Source of the DNA: an uncultured bacterium
GTDB taxonomy: Bacteria; Actinomycetota; Actinomycetes; S36-B12; CAIYMF01
Assembly (NCBI GenBank): GCA_903826575.1
Contig: CAIKEU010000106.1
Coordinates: 1-64,000, forward strand
Length of the DNA stretch: 64,000 nt
Reading direction: 5' to 3'
Below the pieces are notes generated by a model, which was given only the letters and a program-made list of their open reading frames with translations, did no database searches and had not been told where the DNA came from. Each line of letters begins with the position of its first letter. The first letter of the stretch is position 1. The translations under genes were made by a program, and so were the position numbers. Below, piece after piece: positions 29,829 through 39,157 of this stretch.

Positions 29829-31595
29829 TTAGCCAGCAGGGCGCAGATTGCGATCCATCGCCGGGATGGGAACGACGAGCTCGCGACGAGCCGCAGTGAG
29901 TCTGGCCAGCAGCCCGGACGCCCCATAAGCCGGCAGTGACCATGCGACTTCATTCTCGCCAGGGACGAGGCGGACGCCATCACTGGCGAGCCAGCGCAAA
30001 ATCAACGTGGTTTCCTCGATAAGGCCGGCCGGAACAGTGCGTGGGTTGGCAGCAATCTGTTCCGCGGCTGCCACAACAGCCGCAACCGTCAGCCTAGGGT
30101 CGGTACCGACTGGCGCATGGGCAGCTCCGGCGAGACGGCCGTACCGGATGACGTGGATCTCCCATGACCGATCGGGTAGTGCCCGAGCGGCGATGAGTTC
30201 GGGCATAGTTACGAGCGCGGCGATTTCCTGTGCACGTGCGGCACCGCGGGCAAATGTTTCGAGTCGATCGCGCCACGCTGCGGCCTCTTCGTAGCGCAAG
30301 TCCTGTGACAGTGCCGTGAGGCGATCTCGCAATGGCTGCTCGATGAGGCGCCCATCACGCGTGAGTGCATCGCGCATGCGATCAGCGATCTCACCGTAAC
30401 CCTGTGCGTCGATCGCGCCGATGCACGGAGCCGAGCACCGGCCCATATCGGCCAGCACACAAGCTGTCGCAGCTGGACGACGAACCGAGAGTTTGTCGGT
30501 ACAGGTGCGCAAGGGGATTGCCGCGTGTAGGGCTTCAACGGCCTCCTGCGCTGTCTTTTGTGAGCCGAATGGCCCTAAGTAGGCGGCCCCTTCCGCGACA
30601 TCATCACGAACTTCACGCACGACCGATAAACGCGGGAACGGCTCGACCGTTAACTTCACCCAGACTGCCCGACCGCTGTTCTTACTTCGCCGGTTATAGC
30701 GAGGGTTCAATTCAGTGATGAGCCGAACTTCTCGCACCTCTGCTTCGAGAGGTGAACTGCACACGATGGCATCGATTGAGGTGGCGATACCAACCATCTC
30801 GGCCATGCGTGTACGCGTCTCGGATGCGGTGAAGTACGTGCGAACCCGCGAACGAATGCGCTGTGACTTACCGACATACAAGGCTTCATTCTTGTGATCG
30901 CGGAAGATGTAGACACCAGGGGCGTCAGGTAGTCCATTAGCCAGATGCTTCTTGCGTCGCTGAGCTGGGGTGACCCGCGAGGTGTACGTGACAAGTTCGT
31001 CGAGGGAGTGAACCCCGAGTGTCCCGATCCGTTCGATCAGTCCGTGCAGGACGTCGACCGTGGCACGTGCGTCGTCCAGCGCGCGGTGGGTGGGTGTTGT
31101 GGTGGCGCGGAAGTGCTGCGCCAACGTGCTGAGTTTGCAGTTGCGAACCTCGCCGCGCAGCAACACCGAGCGAGCCAACCGTGCCGTATCCACGACTGCA
31201 TGATCCGGCCATGCGCGGGCCAGGCGAGTGCAGCCACCCTTCAGGAAGGAGATGTCGTATGGCGCATTGTGGGCCACGAGCACGCATCCGGCGGCGAAGT
31301 CGAGAAATGCGGGCAGCGCCACCGACAGTGGGGGTGCATCGCACAGCATGGCGTCGGTAATACCCGTCAAGACCGCGATGAACGCAGGGACGGGAATACC
31401 TGGGTTAACCAGTGTTTGGAACTCACCGATGATCTGGCCCCCGCGCACCTTGACCGCACCGATTTCGGTGATGCCGGCCTCAGTTGGTGAACCACCTGTG
31501 GTTTCGAGGTCAACCACGACGAAGGTCACCTCGGACAGCGGTGTGCCGAGATCGTCGAAAGCTGTTTGGTGTCCCACATCCACGACCGTAGACAT
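29829..31595 (-). CDS. DnaQ-like DEDD exonuclease fused to GIY-YIG/UvrC-like nuclease
   Basis: 588 aa; N-terminal 'FVVVDLETTGGSPTEAGITEIGAV'; central 'PDAPGVYIFRDHKNEALYVGKSQRIRSRVRTYF' (GIY-YIG); UvrC-like 'PAATACVLADMGRCSAPCIG'. Confidence 0.92.
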   Translation of the reverse strand: MSTVVDVGHQTAFDDLGTPLSEVTFVVVDLETTGGSPTEAGITEIGAVKVRGGQIIGEFQTLVNPGIPVPAFIAVLTGITDAMLCDAPPLSVALPAFLDFAAGCVLVAHNAPYDISFLKGGCTRLARAWPDHAVVDTARLARSVLLRGEVRNCKLSTLAQHFRATTTPTHRALDDARATVDVLHGLIERIGTLGVHSLDELVTYTSRVTPAQRRKKHLANGLPDAPGVYIFRDHKNEALYVGKSQRIRSRVRTYFTASETRTRMAEMVGIATSIDAIVCSSPLEAEVREVRLITELNPRYNRRSKNSGRAVWVKLTVEPFPRLSVVREVRDDVAEGAAYLGPFGSQKTAQEAVEALHAAIPLRTCTDKLSVRRPAATACVLADMGRCSAPCIGAIDAQGYGEIADRMRDALTRDGRLIEQPLRDRLTALSQDLRYEEAAAWRDRLETFARGAARAQEIAALVTMPELIAARALPDRSWEIHVIRYGRLAGAAHAPVGTDPRLTVAAVVAAAEQIAANPRTVPAGLIEETTLILRWLASDGVRLVPGENEVAWSLPAYGASGLLARLTAARRELVVPIPAMDRNLRPAG

Positions 31596-31825
31596 AGGGT
31601 CTGACGTTCACGAGTCGCCTCGCCGAAATCGGATGATGATTTGGAGCCATCGGCTATCGGCCCCGCACCGTCAGCATCCGCCGGGTCTTGTCAGAGGTCC
31701 CACCTAACGTTGTGAGCAAGAAGCAACTGAGCGACACCACGTCGTCGTATGGCGGTGGATTAGCGGGTTGACTCTTGTGAAGCAAACGGACGTAAAGAAC
31801 TCGAACATAAAGGGTAGGTGGCGCG

Positions 31826-32056
31826 ATGATCATCGATTGTGATTCATGTGAGGTTCGCGGTTTAGCGTGCGGTGATTGTGTTGTGTCCTTTGTTCTTGGG
31901 CCAGTGCAATGGGCAACGGGTGATGGAATGGCTGACGAAGAGCGAGCTGCTCTCGCGGTGCTTGCCGACTCTGGCTTGCTGCCGCCCTTGCGTTTGGTTT
32001 CGGGGCCACGGATCCCCGTGCGCGATTCCACGAACACAGGTCGGGCAGTTTCATAA
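31826..32056 (+). CDS. Small CxxC-containing conserved hypothetical protein
   Basis: 76 aa 'MIIDCDSCEVRGLACGDCVVSFVLG...EERAALAVLADSGLLPPLRLV'; paired CxxC motifs; matches an actinobacterial small-protein pattern from memory. Confidence 0.78.
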   Translation: MIIDCDSCEVRGLACGDCVVSFVLGPVQWATGDGMADEERAALAVLADSGLLPPLRLVSGPRIPVRDSTNTGRAVS

Positions 32057-32118
32057 GCCGGTCGCTGTGTTCGTCGAGCGATGCGACAGGATCGTCGATT
32101 GCGACGTAACGTGTCTTT

Positions 32119-33666
32119 ATGAGTCATCTGAGTCCGGACGAGCCGACGCGTGAGCGGTCGTCTCGTCCGATCTGGATACTCACCTTCGCACTGTTGATGC
32201 TGATCGGTATCGCTGGCGCTGGATTCGCCCTCGTGACGAGTCGGCAATCAACGTCCGTACCGCAGGTGTCCGCGAGTGCGAATCACGAAGTTGCCGCGGC
32301 GGCGCCCGTCACGACGGCGCCGAGTTTGCCTCAGGAAATCACCAACCCGGCAACGCGCCAAAACTCGATCGAACGATTATTGCGCGATCGGGCTGATGCA
32401 CTGCTCCTCGGTGATGTTTCCTCGTGGAGCGATGAGCAGGTGCTCGATGCTGCGGTTCCGGATTTCACCAGTATTCATAAACTCGCTCCGGTGTCATTCG
32501 AGTATTCAGTCACCTCGATAACCTCCAGCGGCGATCCAACTCAGGCCGCTGTGTCTGCGCTGATTCGCTACCGCCTGCCGATGGATGCGGCCGCAGCGAC
32601 ATTTCGTGAGGATCTAGCACTTCAGCACACGGACACCGGTTGGCGAATCGTGTCCGAGCACTCAATCGGACGTAAGCCGGTGTGGGAGCTGGGCTCAATC
32701 TCTCAGCTCATCGGCAAGCATGTGACGGTCATCGGTATCGATCAAACTCCCGCCACCTTGCAACGCTATGCATCGATTGCCGATGCGGTGATCCCAGACG
32801 TGACAAGGGCGTGGGGGAGTGACTGGGCGCAACGGTTGATCATCGTCGTGCCGAAAACGATCCAACAGGTCGAGACAGGGCTGGGTCGATCGGTCGAGTC
32901 GCTGCGCGATATCGCCGCGGTGACGTCCATGGAGACGGCGTCTGGTGATCAGGGCTCGCCTCGAATTTGGCTCAATACGCCAACAATGCAGGGTCTGTCG
33001 TCGCTGGGTCGTGAAATTGTTCTGCGGCACGAGGTGGTCCATGTCGCCACTGGATCAGGTTCCACTGATGCAACGCCGCTGTGGTTGGAGGAAGGGCTCG
33101 CCGAATACATCGGCTACGAGAACACAGGCGTCAGTCGAGTAGTTGCAGCAGGAGATGCGATCGATGCGCTTCGTGATGGGCACAAGTTCACCGCGCTGCC
33201 GACATCTGACGATTTCTCCGGAGCTGGTCTGGCTATCGCATATGAAGGGGCCTTAATCGCGTGTGACGAGTTAGCCGATGATGGCGGCCTCGCGAGTTTG
33301 GTGAAGACCTATCGGCTCACTGCGCAGGGCACGGGTTCGTCGGATGAGAATGTAGCCGCAGCAATCCACCAGATCTACGGACTTTCGCTTGACGAGTTCA
33401 TTGTTCATTGGAATGCGCGACTTCATCAGTTGGCGGGGTTGCCATTCACCCAGGAGGAGGCGCTGGACGCTCAATCCTCGGCCGAGCCATCGAGCACCTC
33501 GTCAATGCAGCCGTCATCCACGCCGACCGCTCGGCCGAGCGCGCGGCCAACGTCACAACCAACGTCTCAACCAACGTCTCAACCAACGTCTCAACCAACG
33601 TCTCAACCAACGGTGCGTTCGTCTGCGTCGCCGTCAACGCAGCCTCCATCGCAATCGTCGGGCTGA
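32119..33666 (+). CDS. Membrane-anchored gluzincin-like metalloprotease-like protein
   Basis: 515 aa; N-terminal TM anchor; 'LRHEVVHVATGSGSTDATPLWLEEGLAEYIG' (HExxH plus downstream Glu); C-terminal low-complexity SQPT repeats. Confidence 0.82.
   Translation: MSHLSPDEPTRERSSRPIWILTFALLMLIGIAGAGFALVTSRQSTSVPQVSASANHEVAAAAPVTTAPSLPQEITNPATRQNSIERLLRDRADALLLGDVSSWSDEQVLDAAVPDFTSIHKLAPVSFEYSVTSITSSGDPTQAAVSALIRYRLPMDAAAATFREDLALQHTDTGWRIVSEHSIGRKPVWELGSISQLIGKHVTVIGIDQTPATLQRYASIADAVIPDVTRAWGSDWAQRLIIVVPKTIQQVETGLGRSVESLRDIAAVTSMETASGDQGSPRIWLNTPTMQGLSSLGREIVLRHEVVHVATGSGSTDATPLWLEEGLAEYIGYENTGVSRVVAAGDAIDALRDGHKFTALPTSDDFSGAGLAIAYEGALIACDELADDGGLASLVKTYRLTAQGTGSSDENVAAAIHQIYGLSLDEFIVHWNARLHQLAGLPFTQEEALDAQSSAEPSSTSSMQPSSTPTARPSARPTSQPTSQPTSQPTSQPTSQPTVRSSASPSTQPPSQSSG
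33550..33609 (+). repeat. 12-bp in-frame tandem repeat (acgtctcaacca x4 plus variant acgtcacaacca), encodes (T)SQP repeats
   Basis: Five contiguous 12-nt units read directly from the sequence. Confidence 0.95.
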
Positions 33667-33688
33667 CGTCTGATCGCACTGTCAGAAG

Positions 33689-34330
33689 TTACGCATTTGG
33701 ATCATCGCGCTTGAGAAGTCCAAGTTTCAGCGCGGTCATGAGTGCTTGGGCGCGATTGCCAGCGCCTAACTTTTCGTACAACTTGCTGATGTGAGTCTTG
33801 GTCGTTGATTCGCTGATGTACAGCTGTCGGCTGATCTGGGCGACACCTAGACCGTCGGCGAGGAGACCGAGAACCTCTCGCTCCCGTGGCGACAGTTGTG
33901 GCCCGGTTGGCGACATCTTGCGCCGCATAGCCTCATTGAGATCATTCGCCGTAAACGAGTGAGGTGAACTCTTGGCGTGTTTGGCTGCGGCAACAACATC
34001 TTCGGCGGGCGCATTCTTTGGCACAAAGGCCGAGGCGCCAGATTCGAGTGCCTCAAACAACTGATCGTCACCCGCGTACATCGTCAGGATGACAATGCCC
34101 ATATCTGCGCGTTCCTTGCGGATTGCGCGGCAGGCTTCCAGGCCGTTGCCGTCGGGCAGGCGGACATCGAGAATGGTGACGTCTGGGTTGACCAGGCCAA
34201 TAAGCCGCTTGGCGTCGGCCAGCGATCCGGCCTCGCCTACCACTTCAAACTCGCGATCTCGCTCGAATGCTCGACGCAAACCTTGGCGGATCAATTCGTG
34301 ATCATCAACCAACAAAACACTGATCGTCAT
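33689..34330 (-). CDS. LuxR/NarL-family response regulator
   Basis: 'MTISVLLVDDHELIRQGLRRAFE' receiver, C-terminal 'LSPREREVLGLLADGLGVAQISRQLYISESTTKTHISKLYEKL'. Preferred start 34330. Confidence 0.94.
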   Translation of the reverse strand: MTISVLLVDDHELIRQGLRRAFERDREFEVVGEAGSLADAKRLIGLVNPDVTILDVRLPDGNGLEACRAIRKERADMGIVILTMYAGDDQLFEALESGASAFVPKNAPAEDVVAAAKHAKSSPHSFTANDLNEAMRRKMSPTGPQLSPREREVLGLLADGLGVAQISRQLYISESTTKTHISKLYEKLGAGNRAQALMTALKLGLLKRDDPNA

Positions 34331-34510
34331 GCCGCCCCCTATCTGTTTCGCCTCGACCTTGATCATGTCACGTTTTGTGACGTTCATTCGATGGTCTCGG
34401 CAATTGATGGATCATGGCGAGATCTTGAGCGCGCAATCGGTCAATGTCGGACCATACGGCCACTAAGAGTTATCGATCGGTTGATACGCAATTGTGCTCA
34501 GCTGCGTTCC

Positions 34511-36118
34511 TCAGCCGGCATCTTCCGGCGCAGTTGCATCCATTACTACGGGTGCTCCGAGGGACAGTTCGACGACAGTTCCACCACCTACTCGTTGGCG
34601 GATGGATAACTGTGCGCCAAGTCGCTCAGCGCGTTCACGCATGATCTCCATGCCGAAAGAGTCCCCTCGCGGCGATCCGAGCCCCTGGCCGTCGTCGGCG
34701 ATGCGCAGGAAAGCCACCGGCGGATCCACTCGGCAGGTGACCCATAAGTTGCGTGCTCGCGCATGTCGTCGCGCATTGGTGATTGCTTCTTGTGCGATGC
34801 GTAGCACTTCAGTCTCGGCCTCAATCGGTAATCGAAGGGCCGACTCGTCCAGCACCATGTGCATGGTGATCCCTGTTCCCGTACTCATTGAGCGAACGTA
34901 GCTGGAAAGGGCGGCACCGAGCCCTGCACTCGGTTGAACGTCGGTGCGCAGATCAAAGATAGAAAGCCGAAGTTCGCTGACAATCCGCGTCAGCTCGCCT
35001 CGCAGTGAATGAAGGGCCGAACCGACGCTTTCATCTTGCGAACTGGCTGAAAGGTCGTCGACCACATAGCCCAGTGATGCGATCTCTTGGGCGATCCCGT
35101 CGTGGATCTCGCGGGCGAGCCTACGTCGTTCCTCGACGGTGGCGATCGATCGAACCTCACTAAACAATTGCCCGGTTTCGATCCGTAGAGCAGCCTCATC
35201 AACGATCGCTTGCGCATCATCAAGGTTGCGCGCCGACCAAGGTGCAGCGTCACGCTCAACAGCAACGAGGCCGATTGTTCGCTCGCCAAGTCGCATCGGG
35301 AAGTAACCCGAAAACCCCTGTGTGTGAGCGGAGATCGCCTCATCACGTTGGATCGGACTGCTGGTGACGAATGCCGCCTGCCAGTTCTCGTGGCCAGACG
35401 CGGGATTCCAATCCAAACGATCGGAGCCTCTGTACGCGAGTGGATTAACCACCCCGCTGGTATCGCGGGTGTAGACCGCGCCGCGATCAAATTCAAGTAC
35501 ATCGTCGAGTTCTGCCAGAACCTGCTGTGACAGTGAGACTTCGTCGAGGCCTGTGGGCAATTCACGTGAGACATCGCGCAGTTCGGTGAGCAAATGATGC
35601 GCGGTTGCGTAAGAGGTTGTCGTTCGCCGCTCTTGCTGCAAGAGGGAGCGAGCCCATCCACTTAGCAGGCCCGCCAGGAGTCCCACGGCAATCCATTGAG
35701 CAACGGGCGTTGTCAACGCAGTGGATCCGGAATCCTTGTTCATCAGGTTTACCGATCCGAAGACAAGCAGGCTGGCCAAGCTGGTGGTCAATGCCGGAAG
35801 AAGCCCACTTTGAATGCCGGCTGCGAATGACGGCACGACTAGGTAGGGCAGGAAGGCGTTCGTGTGCGGTGCGCCCGCGGCGATGATTGCCGAAGCGAAG
35901 CCTGCTTCGAGGGTTACTTGAGCCCATCGCCTAGCGGCGGGTTTCACCGGAATGCTCGCTAGGATGGCCACTGTTATCAGGGCTACGACGGAGACGATGG
36001 ACGGACGGTCGCGGCCAAAAACTGATGTGATCAGGCCGATACTTACCACGCCAAACCGAGCCACTGGCACGATCACGGCCGGCTGGCGCCAATCAAGAAC
36101 TCTGGTGAACCATTCCAT
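34511..36118 (-). CDS. Sensor histidine kinase (GAF plus HisKA_3/HATPase, NarX/DesK-like)
   Basis: 535 aa; N-terminal TMs; 'RRRLAREIHDGIAQEIASLGYVV'; 'ITNARRHARA'; 'RIADDGQGLG'. Confidence 0.93.
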   Translation of the reverse strand: MEWFTRVLDWRQPAVIVPVARFGVVSIGLITSVFGRDRPSIVSVVALITVAILASIPVKPAARRWAQVTLEAGFASAIIAAGAPHTNAFLPYLVVPSFAAGIQSGLLPALTTSLASLLVFGSVNLMNKDSGSTALTTPVAQWIAVGLLAGLLSGWARSLLQQERRTTTSYATAHHLLTELRDVSRELPTGLDEVSLSQQVLAELDDVLEFDRGAVYTRDTSGVVNPLAYRGSDRLDWNPASGHENWQAAFVTSSPIQRDEAISAHTQGFSGYFPMRLGERTIGLVAVERDAAPWSARNLDDAQAIVDEAALRIETGQLFSEVRSIATVEERRRLAREIHDGIAQEIASLGYVVDDLSASSQDESVGSALHSLRGELTRIVSELRLSIFDLRTDVQPSAGLGAALSSYVRSMSTGTGITMHMVLDESALRLPIEAETEVLRIAQEAITNARRHARARNLWVTCRVDPPVAFLRIADDGQGLGSPRGDSFGMEIMRERAERLGAQLSIRQRVGGGTVVELSLGAPVVMDATAPEDAG

Positions 36119-36250
36119 CCCCTAGACAGTCGCACATGTAGGTAGGCGAGCGCATCTCGTCGCAGGTTTTGTGTCTGGCTCGCGCATCGGGGCCGTGGTT
36201 ACTCTCGGGCTGATCGGTGCTGGACCTGCCAGCGGATCATCACGCACGCG

Positions 36251-36664
36251 TTGACGCGTGTGCCACCATCAGGTGTGCCGATTCTTAATGTCGCCGACGA
36301 CACATTCATCGTTGGTGATCCGCGGGTCGTCGCGCGACTGGTCAATGATCCGATTCGCCATCAACTCTGGTGGCCACAGTTATCGTTGAATGTCAGCCGC
36401 GACCGTGGCCGGGTGGGTGTTGAGTGGACGGTCAACGGGGTGTGGGCCGGCCAATCCTGGGTCGGTTCGATGGAGATGTGGCTTGAGCCGGTACTCGACG
36501 GCGTAGTGCTCCACCACTATGTGCGTCTCGATCCCGTTGGGCGGTCGTTAACCGACAAGCAGGTGGCTGCGCTCAACGTGACCTATGCGACGGACTGGAA
36601 ACGGCATGTATTTGCCCTCAAGGATGCGGTTGAATCCACGCGCTCTGTCGGTGCGGAGTCTTAA
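36251..36664 (+). CDS. SRPBCC-like (polyketide cyclase/START) family protein
   Basis: 137 aa; 'ADDTFIVGDPRVVARLVNDPIRHQLWWPQLSLNV'. Confidence 0.62.
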   Translation: MTRVPPSGVPILNVADDTFIVGDPRVVARLVNDPIRHQLWWPQLSLNVSRDRGRVGVEWTVNGVWAGQSWVGSMEMWLEPVLDGVVLHHYVRLDPVGRSLTDKQVAALNVTYATDWKRHVFALKDAVESTRSVGAES

Positions 36665-36677
36665 GTCAGCATCATGA

Positions 36678-37292
36678 TTGGCCGATAGACATCGTGTGGC
36701 GGATAAGTATCGGTGTCCCAATTGCAACGCAGTGATTCCACAGGGTGCTGCATGGTGCTCATTGTGTCTGACCGATGTTCGCCCGGACCCAGCTACGCCA
36801 TTGCCGCAGTCGTTGACTCTGGTGGGTGGTGGTGCCCCGAGTGCGTCCACCGCCGCGAGCGGCCTTAGAAAAGCGACCTCATCGTCGGCGTCTGGAAGTT
36901 CGAGACGGGGTACGCTGCTGAGCCGCGAAACGCGGGCGCGTCCAACCGGTCGTCACAGTTCGGGATCAGCGCGCCCGGTCTCGTCGCCCGTCGATGCATC
37001 TCGGCCAGATTTGTTGCCGGCGGATTTCTCCGCTGCAGGGCCGATCAAGACCTCCGACTCGGCGGTAGGTGGCGCGGTGACTGCTCAGTCGCCGGTGTCG
37101 TCGCAGATCTCGCCCGAGACTGAGCGATGGGCGCAACAGGTTCTCACCGAACTTCGACATGCTGAACCCGGTTTGATGGATCCGCAGACGGCGCCTGGTG
37201 GCAAGTGGGGAATGGCCGCCATTGGAACGACAGGAGTCATCGTCGTGCTGCTCGTTGTTTATACGGTGCTGGGATTCATCATCGGTCGATAG
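36678..37292 (+). CDS. Zinc-ribbon protein with C-terminal TM helix
   Basis: 204 aa; 'YRCPNCNAVIPQGAAWCSLC' double CxxC; C-terminal hydrophobic 'AIGTTGVIVVLLVVYTVLGFIIGR'. Confidence 0.75.
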   Translation: MADRHRVADKYRCPNCNAVIPQGAAWCSLCLTDVRPDPATPLPQSLTLVGGGAPSASTAASGLRKATSSSASGSSRRGTLLSRETRARPTGRHSSGSARPVSSPVDASRPDLLPADFSAAGPIKTSDSAVGGAVTAQSPVSSQISPETERWAQQVLTELRHAEPGLMDPQTAPGGKWGMAAIGTTGVIVVLLVVYTVLGFIIGR

Positions 37293-37381
37293 AGCCTCAT
37301 GAGTGCGAGCCTTCGTGAGCTCGAGCCGTGTGCGGCGGAGTTCAGAACGCGCAGATCGCAGTGATTGTTTAGGGTCATGGT

Positions 37382-38161
37382 GTGCGACTTAATTTCGTAA
37401 GCGATGTTCACGGAAGCGTCGAGGAGCTACGTTCCAGTGCCGATGGTGCTGACGCCGTGGTGTGCCTGGGCGACTTTGTCCTGTTCATCGATTATGCCGA
37501 TCCCGGCAAAGGCATTTTTGGTTCGCTGTTTGGTGCCGAGAACACGCGGCGGTACATCGCTCTTCGGACGGCTGGCAATTTTGATGACGCCCGCGCGTGG
37601 TCTCATCAACTCTGGACGGACGTGATCGAGCGGGAAGGTGTCTCCCGTTCAGAACTTGTCGATCGGATGATTAAAGAGCAATACCAGGAATTGTTTGCTG
37701 CCTTGCCTACTCCCGCGTACTTGACCTACGGCAACGTTGACGTGCCAGATTTTTGGTCGCCGTACCTTCGCGAGGGGCACACGGTTTTGGACGCTCAGAC
37801 CATCGACCTCGACGGGCTGCGATTCGGCTTCGTTGGTGGTGGTTTGGTATCACCGATGCGCACGCCGTATGAACTGGACGAACAAACATTCGCAGAACAT
37901 GTGGCCGCGTTGGGTCCGGTTGACGTGCTGTGTTCGCATATCCCACCGGCCGTTCCGGAACTTCTCTACGACACGGTGGCGCGTCGATTCGAGCATGGCA
38001 GTGTCGCGTTGGCCGAGTACATCCGCGATGTGCAGCCCCGCTATTCGGTCTTTGGGCATGTGCATCAGCCGCTCGCGCAGAGAGTGCGCATCGGTCGCAC
38101 AGAGTGTGTGAACGTTGGGCACTTTCGAGGTGGAGCTAAGCCATTCTCGTTAGCGTGGTAA
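37382..38161 (+). CDS. Metallophosphoesterase
   Basis: 259 aa; 'NFVSDVHGSVEEL', 'CLGDFV', 'CSHIPPA', 'VFGHVHQPLAQ'. Confidence 0.92.
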   Translation: MRLNFVSDVHGSVEELRSSADGADAVVCLGDFVLFIDYADPGKGIFGSLFGAENTRRYIALRTAGNFDDARAWSHQLWTDVIEREGVSRSELVDRMIKEQYQELFAALPTPAYLTYGNVDVPDFWSPYLREGHTVLDAQTIDLDGLRFGFVGGGLVSPMRTPYELDEQTFAEHVAALGPVDVLCSHIPPAVPELLYDTVARRFEHGSVALAEYIRDVQPRYSVFGHVHQPLAQRVRIGRTECVNVGHFRGGAKPFSLAW

Positions 38162-38244
38162 GCCGGTCCAGTTGCGGTCACGCTGCATGGGCGATGGTCC
38201 GTGCACATCTCGTCCAGAGACAATTGAGGGAGTAGGGTCACGTT

Positions 38245-38685
38245 ATGGCTGAGCGCACCGAATCGAGCATCGTGATCAACGCACCCGCCGATCGCGTCAT
38301 GGATGTGATCGCTGATGTGTTGGCGTACCCCGAGTGGAGCGAGGGGGTTCGTAGTGTCGAGATTCTCACCACGTACGAGGATCTGCGCCCGGCCGACGTC
38401 GTTTTTGTGGTCGACGCGGGAGCCATCAAAGATACGTACCAATTGGAGTACGACTGGACGTCCGATAACCGCGTCGTTACCTGGACGTTGACGTCGGGTG
38501 AAATGCTCAAAGCGATGGATGGGGCGTATCGCCTCACGGAAAACGGTCCATCGGCTACAACGGTTGTTTATCAGCTCTCTGTTGACGTGAGCATTCCCAT
38601 GATTGGCATGATTCGTCGCAAAGCGGAGAAGGTGATTGTGGACACCGCGCTCAAGGGTCTTAAGGAGCGGGTGGAAAAGTCATGA
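38245..38685 (+). CDS. SRPBCC family (cyclase/dehydrase) protein
   Basis: 146 aa; 'SSIVINAPADRVMDVIADVLAYPEWSEGVRSVEIL'. Confidence 0.88.
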   Translation: MAERTESSIVINAPADRVMDVIADVLAYPEWSEGVRSVEILTTYEDLRPADVVFVVDAGAIKDTYQLEYDWTSDNRVVTWTLTSGEMLKAMDGAYRLTENGPSATTVVYQLSVDVSIPMIGMIRRKAEKVIVDTALKGLKERVEKS

Positions 38686-39038
38686 CGGAGTCCCCGCTAT
38701 CTGGAGATGACATCTCGAAGGCCATCACGACGGCCCAAGAATGGCTCCGCACTCAGGCCCCCCACCTGGCGCCTGTTGACGCGCAAGGGGAGACCTGTCC
38801 GTGTCCGCTGTGCAAAGTTGTGGCCACTGTTCGCGATATAGATCCGGAGTCAGCCGCAACGTGGGTGAACACCGCCTTTGCGGCCTTCACCTCGACGCTT
38901 GCGTCCTACACGGCGTCGTCCCCATCGGCGGCGAACACTGCTGATGATGGTGCGGGAGGTTCGACCACGCCACCCCGTACACTCGTGGAAGATCTCCGCA
39001 CACCGCAAGACGACGATCCCGATGGCTTTGCACAATGA
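38682..39038 (+). CDS. Conserved hypothetical with CPCPLC motif
   Basis: 118 aa; overlaps the upstream stop; 'GETCPCPLCKVVATVRDIDPE'. Confidence 0.7.
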   Translation: MTESPLSGDDISKAITTAQEWLRTQAPHLAPVDAQGETCPCPLCKVVATVRDIDPESAATWVNTAFAAFTSTLASYTASSPSAANTADDGAGGSTTPPRTLVEDLRTPQDDDPDGFAQ

Positions 39039-39157
39039 CGTGTTCCGCCGCGCGGACACATGCGTCCGGAAGCGTTAGTCGGCATGTCGAGGTCGCTAGA
39101 TAATCGGCACAATGACGTGCGGATAGCCCGCTTTCGTGGATCGGATTGGCAAAGCAC

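Noticed and set aside
33550-33609. Considered as a CRISPR-like array
   Set aside because: 12-nt units are directly contiguous with no spacers and lie in-frame within a coding sequence.
33446-33679. Minus-strand ORF with VETL repeats over the 12-bp tandem repeat
   Set aside because: A 12-nt repeat stays open in several frames; the plus-strand SQPT reading continues a well-supported protein.
34990-35661. 223-aa minus-strand ORF in an alternate frame of the histidine kinase
   Set aside because: Fully inside the kinase gene on the same strand in another frame; no motif support.
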